Origin: Clostridium sp. UBA1056 | Lineage (GTDB): Bacteria; Bacillota; Clostridia; Clostridiales; Clostridiaceae | NCBI GenBank assembly: GCA_002316385.1 | Contig: DCDL01000034.1 | Coordinates: 1-7,703, forward strand | Length of the DNA stretch: 7,703 bases | Reading direction: 5' to 3' | Part shown: positions 1 to 5,335 of the stretch, piece by piece | Layout: the number at the start of each line of letters is the position of its first letter | How positions within the stretch are numbered: position 1 is the first letter of the stretch | Notes under the pieces: generated by a model | The model's input: only the letters and a program-made list of their open reading frames with translations | Told to the model about the DNA's origin: nothing | Database searches by the model: none | Program-made: the position numbers and the translations under genes

Positions 1-19
1 AATAGACGAGCATTCTGAC

Positions 20-51
20 TTGCTTATTTTTGGAAGATGCCTAATTATAAT
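20..51 (+). promoter_or_regulatory. Possible sigma-A promoter of the S-component gene
   Basis: A perfect TATAAT lies at 46-51, 22 bases before the ribosome binding site, which would put the transcript start near 58. The -35 side is poor: TTGCTT at 20-25 needs a 20-base spacer and CTTATT at 23-28 has a 17-base spacer but little similarity. In DNA this AT-rich a lone TATAAT is weak evidence. The alternative is read-through from a gene to the left. Confidence 0.35.
29..42 (+). repeat. Left copy of a short inverted match to the right edge
   Basis: The 14 bases here match the reverse complement of 7690-7703 with one mismatch; the core GAAGATGCCT (33-42) is exact. The right copy runs into the window edge, so the true repeat may be longer. 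It could be a dispersed intergenic repeat, the end of a mobile element, or chance, since 10-mers recur in AT-rich DNA. Bases 2-70 are also open in one forward frame ending with TAA at 68-70, so a gene tail from the left cannot be excluded, although the peptide looks unlike a conserved C-terminus. Confidence 0.3.
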
Positions 52-73
52 AATTGGAATAGAACAATAATAT

Positions 74-78
74 GGAGG
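74..78 (+). promoter_or_regulatory. Ribosome binding site of the S-component gene
   Basis: GGAGG sits seven bases before the ATG at 86, ideal spacing for a Firmicute gene, and fixes that start. Confidence 0.85.
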
Positions 79-85
79 TATATTA

Positions 86-853
86 ATGAAAAGTAAAATA
101 CAAAAAAAATTTTCTACTCGCACAATGGTTCTAATTGGACTATTTTCAGCCTTATGCTATGTGGCATTATTTTTTAAGATACCTATACCCTCTCCTGTTG
201 GAAAACCTTTCTTGCACATGGGAAATATGTTTGTTATACTAGCAGCCCTGTTATTTACAGGAACTATCGGTGGTCTTTCTGGATCTATAGGTATGGGACT
301 ATTTGATTTAATGAATGGATATGCATCTAGCGTACCTAAAACTGTCATTTTAAAGTTTGGTATTGGAGCAATTGTAGGATGTGTCGCTGCAAAAGGAAAG
401 AAGGAAGATGCAAAATCACCTATAAAATGGATAGGAATTACTTCAATAGTTCTAATAATAATTGGTATTGTCCTTTTCTTCACAGCATCTTCTTTAGGCA
501 ATGAAATTGTAATAACAGGCATAAAGAAAAAATTAGTAATCAATCCGGTATTATATGTATTTTCTTTTATTCTTGGACTCGCTTTAGGAATCGTATGTAT
601 CTTTGCAAAGAAATTATCTATTAAGATTCAATATGCAGTGTTAGGTGCCATAGCTGGTATTGCTTTCAATTTAGTAGGAGAATTTTTATTTGGAGTAGTT
701 ACCTTACTTCTTGCTGGAAGTGGATTCTTCCCTGCTATACTAAGCTCTGCAGTAAGTTTGCCTGCAACTCTTATAAATGGTTCCTTTTCTATATTTGTAG
801 CAGTAGCTCTATACATTCCGCTATCTAAATCAATATCAAAATTTGCTTCATAA
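86..853 (+). CDS. ECF transporter S component (vitamin-binding membrane subunit), substrate unknown
   Basis: This is a 255-residue integral membrane protein that I take to be the substrate-capture subunit of an energy-coupling-factor vitamin importer. Seen in the sequence: a basic N-terminus leading into a first helix (about 12-30), an IPIP segment (32-35), then an HMGNMF motif near 44-49, a glycine-rich stretch (59-71) and a FDLMNGY...P...LKF pattern (73-91). That run resembles the HmpT/riboflavin-transporter-like S-component families (Pfam PF07155 group). Further helices lie at about 115-134, 152-172, 183-208 and 219-245. Typical members have about 170-200 residues and six helices; the extra length falls at about 105-150 and adds a helix and a loop. 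No EcfA or EcfT gene is in the window, so it would have to use a shared ECF module encoded elsewhere. No riboswitch is visible upstream, so the substrate (for example a thiamin precursor, pyridoxine or another vitamin) cannot be named. It converges on the opp operon. Confidence 0.8.
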   Translation: MKSKIQKKFSTRTMVLIGLFSALCYVALFFKIPIPSPVGKPFLHMGNMFVILAALLFTGTIGGLSGSIGMGLFDLMNGYASSVPKTVILKFGIGAIVGCVAAKGKKEDAKSPIKWIGITSIVLIIIGIVLFFTASSLGNEIVITGIKKKLVINPVLYVFSFILGLALGIVCIFAKKLSIKIQYAVLGAIAGIAFNLVGEFLFGVVTLLLAGSGFFPAILSSAVSLPATLINGSFSIFVAVALYIPLSKSISKFAS

Positions 854-875
854 TTTTTGTAATCTATAATTTCAC

Positions 876-920
876 ATAGGGCTCTGACAGTAAATTATCA
901 GGGTCCTATTATTATATTAA
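876..920 (+). terminator. Terminator of the S-component gene
   Basis: Bases 876-887 pair with 898-909 to give a 12-bp stem with two G-U wobbles and a 10-base loop (888-897). A U-rich but interrupted tract (ATTATTATATTAA) follows on the plus strand. It begins 22 bases after the stop codon, as expected for a Rho-independent terminator. The tract is imperfect, so some leakage toward the convergent operon is possible. Confidence 0.7.
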
Positions 921-945
921 TAAGTGATATTATCTAAATTTCATG

Positions 946-962
946 ATCCTATAATATAGGAT
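946..962. repeat. Perfect 17-bp palindrome, function unknown
   Basis: ATCCTATA-A-TATAGGAT is a perfect odd palindrome in the gap between two converging transcription units. As RNA it could form only a 6-bp stem with a 5-base loop. On the plus strand it is followed by seven As, and on the minus strand the T run comes before it, so it is not a normal intrinsic terminator in either direction. It could be a protein-binding site or a decayed hairpin. Confidence 0.45.
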
Positions 963-1037
963 AAAAAAACTGGCATGCGCCACGTTCCTAACGGTAAAAC
1001 TTATAATCGAGTAAAAATCTATACTTTCCTATACATT
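963..1037. other. Convergent intergenic stretch with a GC-richer patch, no gene seen
   Basis: After a run of As, bases 971-995 are noticeably richer in G and C than the flanks and contain TGGC-ATGC-GCCA, a 4-bp stem with a 4-base loop. No open frame with a ribosome binding site covers it. It may be a remnant of a repeat or mobile element; nothing here proves that. Confidence 0.3.
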
Positions 1038-1073
1038 AAAAAGAAGCCAAGGCCCTATGCTTAAGCCTTGACT
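1038..1073 (-). terminator. Terminator of the opp operon
   Basis: Read on the minus strand, bases 1073-1065 pair with 1053-1045 in a 9-bp stem (one G-U) with an 11-base loop, directly followed by TCTTTTTAATG. This is a good Rho-independent terminator. It begins 32 bases after the stop codon of the small membrane protein, so that small gene lies inside the opp transcript rather than beyond its end. Confidence 0.8.
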
Positions 1074-1105
1074 ATATATTATAGTGTAGATGGGGATTAT
1101 TCATA

Positions 1106-1297
1106 CTACCTATAAAACATAATAAATATTATAAGTGCAATTACTGCAAATATAATTAATACTACTGGGACAATCACCGATGCTGTGGCTAAAACTAAAG
1201 CTAACACATCGTTTTTCTCTAGCTCTATTTTACCAATCATCTCTGGATTTACTTCTCTTTTCTTAAATACCGCTTTATATGCCTCTCTCATCTTCAT
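1106..1297 (-). CDS. Small single-helix membrane protein at the end of the opp operon
   Basis: I do not recognise this protein. With the start chosen here it has 63 residues. The first 30 are hydrophilic and rich in Lys, Arg and Glu. They are followed by about 31 unbroken hydrophobic residues (31-61) with one proline at 44, ending in Phe-Tyr-Arg. That is long for one membrane helix; it could be a tilted or kinked helix or a tight re-entrant hairpin. The charge pattern suggests the N-terminus is inside the cell. The extended ribosome binding site AAGGAGATGA (1306-1315) lies 8 bases before the ATG at 1295-1297. An ATG at 1307-1309 would give 67 residues but overlaps that site, with no spacer after GGAG, and a TAA lies just upstream of the site in the same frame. 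The gene follows oppF by 34-46 bases and precedes the operon terminator. It could be an accessory or regulatory subunit of the transporter, or an unrelated passenger. Confidence 0.65.
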   Translation of the reverse strand: MKMREAYKAVFKKREVNPEMIGKIELEKNDVLALVLATASVIVPVVLIIFAVIALIIFIMFYR

Positions 1298-1305
1298 AGG
1301 GATAT

Positions 1306-1315
1306 TCATCTCCTT
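1306..1315 (-). promoter_or_regulatory. Ribosome binding site that decides the start of the small membrane protein
   Basis: AAGGAGATGA matches the anti-Shine-Dalgarno complement AAGGAGGTGA at nine of ten bases. It overlaps the first possible ATG (1307-1309), so it best serves the ATG at 1295-1297, eight bases further on. Confidence 0.6.
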
Positions 1316-1341
1316 TTATGTCTTTAGTATTTTATGTCTTT
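1314..1341. repeat. Short direct repeat in the gap after oppF
   Basis: TTTTATGTCTTT occurs at 1314-1325 and again at 1330-1341, a period of 16 bases, filling most of the gap between oppF and the small gene. It looks like a small tandem duplication. No function is apparent. Confidence 0.5.
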
Positions 1342-1343
1342 TA

Positions 1344-2333
1344 CTATATCTCTCCTGCAAAGTGGCAAGCACAGAAGTGTCCCTTTTCAATTTCTCTAGT
1401 TTCTGGTACCTGTTCTTTACACACATCCTTAGCATAAGCGCATCTGGTATTAAACTTGCAACCCTTTGGAAGATTAACGTTGCTTGGGATTTCCCCTTTA
1501 ATAATACTCATATCACTTTTATAATCTGGATTTGCTACAGGTATAGCTGCTAGTAATGCTCTTGTATATGGATGTATTGGATTTTTATATAAATCCTCCT
1601 TATCCGCTAATTCTACTATAGAACCTAAATACATTACTCCAACTCTATCACTGATGTGCTTTACAACACTTAAATCATGGGATATAAATAAATATGCTAG
1701 TCCCATTTCTTGCTGTAAATCCATCATAAGATTTAATATCTGTGATTGTATAGAAACGTCAAGAGCTGATACTGGCTCGTCACATACAACAAACTTTGGC
1801 TGTAGTGCTAAGGCTCTAGCTATTCCTATACGTTGTCTTTGTCCACCTGAAAATTGGTGTGGATATCTATATATATGGTATGGTGAAAGTCCACACTGTT
1901 GAACTATTTCTAATACCCTTTTATTAAGAGCTTCACCTTTTTTATATAGTTTATGCTCTACTAAAGCTTCACTAACAATTGAATGTACATTTAATCTCGG
2001 ATTTAAAGAACTATACGGGTCTTGAAATATAATTTGCATGTCCTGTCTTAAAGGCTTCATCTTTTTCTCATTATATTTTATAATATTTTCACCTTTATAT
2101 AAAATTTCTCCACCGGTTGGATCATAAAGCTTTATTAGAGTTCTACCCAATGTGGATTTTCCACATCCTGATTCTCCAACTAGTCCTAAAGTCTCCCCTT
2201 CATATATTTCAAAAGAAACATTATCTACAGCTTTTACACAAAGTTTTTCTCCTGTAGCGGACTTCCCCTTAACTGGAAAATACTTCTTAAGATTTTTTAT
2301 TTCAATAATCTTATTTCTTTCCTTTTCCATCAT
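1344..2333 (-). CDS. oppF: Oligopeptide ABC transporter ATPase OppF
   Basis: This is the second ATP-binding subunit of the peptide importer, working with OppD on the inner face of the membrane. In 329 residues it shows Walker A GESGCGKS (53-60), a Q-loop glutamine at 104, the signature FSGGQRQR (161-168), Walker B with D185-E186, and the H-loop histidine at 219. The C-terminal oligopeptide-transporter domain starts with HPYT (254-257). That domain carries cysteines 292, 298, 305, 321 and 323, a pattern compatible with an iron-sulfur cluster of the kind reported in related peptide-transporter ATPases. The gene overlaps oppD by 23 bases. Its ribosome binding site GGAGGG is inside oppD, which implies coupled translation. 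Two adjacent ATGs occur; the second (2328-2330) has the more usual spacing, so the true start may be one codon later. The length also matches AppF-type proteins, so opp versus app naming is a choice. Confidence 0.92.
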   Translation of the reverse strand: MMEKERNKIIEIKNLKKYFPVKGKSATGEKLCVKAVDNVSFEIYEGETLGLVGESGCGKSTLGRTLIKLYDPTGGEILYKGENIIKYNEKKMKPLRQDMQIIFQDPYSSLNPRLNVHSIVSEALVEHKLYKKGEALNKRVLEIVQQCGLSPYHIYRYPHQFSGGQRQRIGIARALALQPKFVVCDEPVSALDVSIQSQILNLMMDLQQEMGLAYLFISHDLSVVKHISDRVGVMYLGSIVELADKEDLYKNPIHPYTRALLAAIPVANPDYKSDMSIIKGEIPSNVNLPKGCKFNTRCAYAKDVCKEQVPETREIEKGHFCACHFAGEI

Positions 2334-3333
2334 GGATTCCCTCCTCTTTATGATGTTTTTCGTCTATAGCTTCATTGTATAGGAAGCATCTTACCTGATG
2401 TTTATCTGAAATATTAGTTACGGCAGGCATTTTACACTTGCACTCAGCATTAGCAAATTCACATCTTGGTTCAAAATAGCACCCTTTAGGAAGATCGAAT
2501 GGACTTGGAACTACTCCATCTATAGAGTATAACCTTTCCTTATCTTGATCTAAACTTGGTATGGAAGCTAAAAGCCCCTTAGTATAAGGATGCTTTGGAT
2601 TATCAAAAAGCTCTTTTATTGGAGCTGATTCAACTACCTTGCCAGAATACATTACAATTATATGGTCTGCCATCTGAGCTATTACTCCTAAATCATGAGT
2701 AATTAGCATTATAGCTGTATTAGTTTTTTTCTTTAAATCATTCATTAATGTTAGTATTTGGGCCTGTATAGTTACATCAAGGGCAGTGGTAGGTTCATCT
2801 GCTATAAGTAGCTTTGGCCTACACGCAAGGGCCATAGCTATCATAACTCTTTGACGCATTCCTCCACTCAATTGATGTGGATAATCTCTAGCCACTTGTT
2901 CTGGTCTAGGTATACCAACGAAAGCAAGCATATCTATAGCAATCTTTCTTGCTTCATTCTTATCTAAGCCTTGATGAAGCATTATTGCTTCCATTATCTG
3001 ATCTTCAATTCTAAATACAGGATTTAAGGAGGTCATAGGCTCCTGAAATATCATAGATATATCATTTCCCCTAACATTCCTTATATCTTTATCATCCATA
3101 GATACTATATCTTTATTGTCAAATTTAATAGTACCGTCTACAATCTTACCAGGTTTATCTATAAGTTTTAAAATAGACATGGAAGTTATACTTTTACCGC
3201 AACCAGATTCCCCAACTATACCAAGGGTTTTTCCTGGCTCTACATCAAAGGAAACTCCATCTACGGCCTTCACAATTCCATTATCAGTATAAAAATATGT
3301 TTTTAAGTCTCTTACTTCTAATAAATTTTCCAT
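2311..3333 (-). CDS. oppD: Oligopeptide ABC transporter ATPase OppD
   Basis: This is the first ATP-binding subunit of the importer, 340 residues. It has Walker A GESGCGKS (41-48), Q-loop Q97 in IFQEPMTSLNP, signature LSGGMRQR (155-162), Walker B ending D179-E180, and H-loop H213, so all ATPase residues are intact. HPYT (248-251) opens the C-terminal oligopeptide-transporter domain. Cysteines 285, 291 and 298 in a C-x5-C-x6-C spacing, plus C300 and C316, could hold a [4Fe-4S] cluster, as reported for some relatives; this is inference. The last 25 or so residues are charged and His/Lys-rich and also encode the oppF ribosome binding site and start. The gene lies nine bases after oppC, with an SD-like AGGTAGGTG overlapping the oppC stop. 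Dipeptide (Dpp) or nickel (Nik) ATPases are close relatives, but the gene order and partners favour oligopeptides. Confidence 0.92.
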   Translation of the reverse strand: MENLLEVRDLKTYFYTDNGIVKAVDGVSFDVEPGKTLGIVGESGCGKSITSMSILKLIDKPGKIVDGTIKFDNKDIVSMDDKDIRNVRGNDISMIFQEPMTSLNPVFRIEDQIMEAIMLHQGLDKNEARKIAIDMLAFVGIPRPEQVARDYPHQLSGGMRQRVMIAMALACRPKLLIADEPTTALDVTIQAQILTLMNDLKKKTNTAIMLITHDLGVIAQMADHIIVMYSGKVVESAPIKELFDNPKHPYTKGLLASIPSLDQDKERLYSIDGVVPSPFDLPKGCYFEPRCEFANAECKCKMPAVTNISDKHQVRCFLYNEAIDEKHHKEEGIHDGKGKK

Positions 3334-3342
3334 ATATCACAC

Positions 3343-4260
3343 CTACCTTATCTCTTTTGGATCAAAGGCATCTCTTAAGCCCTCACCAAGAAGATTTATA
3401 CTAACAACGGTTAATACGATTAAAACTCCAGGCGGTATCCAAATCCATGGATTGTTTGCAAATATAGAGAAATCTCTAGCTCTTTCAACCATATTCCCCC
3501 AAGTTGGTGTTGGTGGAGTTACTCCTAATCCTAGGAAAGAAAGACCTGCTTCTGTTAATATAGCACCCGCCATTCCAAGGGTAGCATTAACTATGATATA
3601 TGCAAGGGTATTTGGCAAAAGATGTCTTATTATTTTAGATCTATTAGATATTCCTAGTGCCTTAGTAGCCACTATAAAATCCTGCTCTCTAAGGGATAAA
3701 ATTTGTCCTCTAACCATTCTAGCAAGGCCTGGCCATGATATTATTGCAAGAATAACCATAACCACATACATCTTTTGAGCACTGCTTACTCTCCACATTA
3801 GTGCAAAGGATAATGAAATCATTAAAGGCATAAATGGAAGTGAACTCACCACTTCTGTGAAACGCATTAATATGTTATCCACCCATCCACCATAGTAACC
3901 AGCAATACCTCCTATAGTGGCACCAATTACTACAGTTATACTGGCAGTCATAAGCCCAATAAATATAGATATTCTTCCACCAGAAAATACTCTCATAAGT
4001 ATATCTCTGCCCTGTTCATCAGTTCCAAGCCAATGCTTTGATGATGGAGGAAGAAGTTTATCTGCTAGTTCAAATTCATTTAGATTGTATGGTGATATTA
4101 TAGGAACTACTATTACTAATAGAACTATAATTCCAAATATTATAGCACCCGAAAGAGCTATCTTATTCTTTATAAATCTCTCCAATGCAACCCTCCATGG
4201 TCCCATGGCTTGGAGGTCTTGTTTCTTTTTTTCTGCTTTAGCCTTTTTTACTTCTAACAT
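3343..4260 (-). CDS. oppC: Oligopeptide ABC transporter permease OppC
   Basis: This is one of the two channel-forming subunits, 305 residues. A basic cytoplasmic N-terminus (1-30) leads to the first helix (about 34-54), followed by the family signature HWLGTDEQGRDILMR (76-90). Helices follow at about 97-119, 143-158, 165-182, 220-243 and 277-295. The EAA-type loop that docks onto the ATPase is at about 198-217 (ALGISNR...RHLLPN), followed by the typical LTEAGLSFLGLG segment (235-246). The start ATG at 4258-4260 has AGGAGGT nine bases upstream, overlapping the oppB stop. The gap to oppB is 14 bases. Length is normal for OppC. It pairs with OppB and couples to OppD/OppF. Confidence 0.93.
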   Translation of the reverse strand: MLEVKKAKAEKKKQDLQAMGPWRVALERFIKNKIALSGAIIFGIIVLLVIVVPIISPYNLNEFELADKLLPPSSKHWLGTDEQGRDILMRVFSGGRISIFIGLMTASITVVIGATIGGIAGYYGGWVDNILMRFTEVVSSLPFMPLMISLSFALMWRVSSAQKMYVVMVILAIISWPGLARMVRGQILSLREQDFIVATKALGISNRSKIIRHLLPNTLAYIIVNATLGMAGAILTEAGLSFLGLGVTPPTPTWGNMVERARDFSIFANNPWIWIPPGVLIVLTVVSINLLGEGLRDAFDPKEIR

Positions 4261-4274
4261 AATAAATTAACCTC

Positions 4275-5258
4275 CTATTCCATTTTTACTCTAGGGTCTA
4301 CCAATGCATAGGACATATCTGATGCTAAATTTCCTAGTACCATAAGAACTGCAAAGAATGTATTAGCTGCCATTACAACCCAAATATCTCTCTCCATAAC
4401 TGCTGTGAACATTATATTTCCAATTCCTGGCCAAAGCATTACTGTTTCTAGTAATATAGCACCTCCAAATAAAGTCGGAATATACATTCCTAAAAGTGTT
4501 ACAATTGGTATTAATGCATTTCTAAAGGCATGGCGATAAATAACAACCTTCTCTTTTAAACCTTTAGAACGTGCTGTTCTAATATAATCTTGATTAATTA
4601 CTTCAATAACACTATTTCTAACATATCTTATAAGTCCAGCAAGACTTAGAAGAGTTAGTATTATTACTGGTAAAATCATATGTTTAGCTACGTCTGCTAC
4701 TTCAGCCATAAAGCTGCTATATCCCACCGCTGCCATTACTGGAGTCCTCATACCATTAAGTGGTATAGCTCCATTACTTGGCATTGCTATAAAGTAAATC
4801 ATCAGTAGTGCAAAGAAAAATGAAGGCATTCCTACTCCTATTAAAGAAAATACTGTCCAGCAATTATCAAATATACCATATTTCTTAACTGCAGATTTTA
4901 TTCCTACAGGTATAGCAATAGCAAAAGCTAAAACCATAGCTACTATATTTAATAAGAAGGTATTCCAGATATAAGTTCCTATAACCTGATTTACAGGCTT
5001 TCTAAACTTTAAGGAATTACCAAAATCTCCTTTTAAAGTTCTTCCAATCCAATTTACATACTGAGTAACTGGTCCTTTATCTAATCCTAATTGTTCTCTA
5101 ATTTGTTGCTGCTGCTCTGGAGTAGTCTTAGAACCTTGTCCTAAATATGAACTAACTGGATCTCCAGGCATAAGTTGTAATAAAGCAAAAAGTATAATCG
5201 TTATTATTATCATAACAGGGATTAAATTAAGTAATCTTTTGCCTAAAAACTTTAACAT
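4275..5258 (-). CDS. oppB: Oligopeptide ABC transporter permease OppB
   Basis: This is the other channel subunit, 327 residues and slightly longer than many OppB proteins. The N-terminal helix (about 8-30) ends in the family motif LMPGDP (29-34). A hydrophilic external loop follows (about 35-95) with the usual LGLDKGPVTQY and GDFGNS elements. Further helices lie at about 100-120, 134-158, 195-212, 246-275 and 296-315. The EAA-type ATPase-docking loop is at 228-251 (TARSKGL...YRHAFRNALIP). The gene ends VDPRVKME, as in other DppB/OppB permeases. AGGGGTG at 5264-5270 lies five bases before the ATG. It is separated from oppA by 77 bases containing a GC-rich hairpin and runs directly into oppC. 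Confidence 0.93.
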   Translation of the reverse strand: MLKFLGKRLLNLIPVMIIITIILFALLQLMPGDPVSSYLGQGSKTTPEQQQQIREQLGLDKGPVTQYVNWIGRTLKGDFGNSLKFRKPVNQVIGTYIWNTFLLNIVAMVLAFAIAIPVGIKSAVKKYGIFDNCWTVFSLIGVGMPSFFFALLMIYFIAMPSNGAIPLNGMRTPVMAAVGYSSFMAEVADVAKHMILPVIILTLLSLAGLIRYVRNSVIEVINQDYIRTARSKGLKEKVVIYRHAFRNALIPIVTLLGMYIPTLFGGAILLETVMLWPGIGNIMFTAVMERDIWVVMAANTFFAVLMVLGNLASDMSYALVDPRVKME

Positions 5259-5286
5259 TTTATCACCCCTAAACTTATTTTAATAA

Positions 5287-5310
5287 CGCCCTGCAATATT
5301 AGGCAGGGCG
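5287..5310 (-). terminator. GC-rich hairpin between oppA and oppB, likely attenuator or mRNA stabiliser
   Basis: CGCCCTGC (5287-5294) pairs perfectly with GCAGGGCG (5303-5310), an 8-bp stem of seven G-C pairs and one A-T around an 8-base loop, in otherwise AT-rich DNA. On the minus strand it is followed by TTATTAAAATAAG, a weak and interrupted U tract, so termination would be partial. Such hairpins after the binding-protein gene are common in ABC operons, where they raise the level of the binding protein over the permease by partial termination or by protecting the upstream mRNA 3' end. Confidence 0.65.
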
Positions 5311-5335
5311 CCAATAACCTACAGAAAACTTAAAA

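Noticed and set aside
1..85. Vitamin riboswitch before the S-component gene
   Set aside because: Only 85 bases are available and no thi-box, RFN or similar conserved core is visible.
157..543. Reverse open frame of 128 codons inside the S-component gene
   Set aside because: It is the antisense of a clear membrane-protein gene and shows no motif or convincing ribosome binding site.
946..970. Palindrome plus A run as a terminator
   Set aside because: The A/T run is on the wrong side for the minus strand and is A rather than U on the plus strand; the stem would be only six pairs.
1185..1553. Forward open frame of 122 codons
   Set aside because: It lies opposite oppF and the small membrane protein, has no family features, and its composition is that of an antisense translation.
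3917..4270. Forward open frame of 117 codons opposite oppC
   Set aside because: It is fully antisense to a well-supported permease gene and has no recognisable domain.
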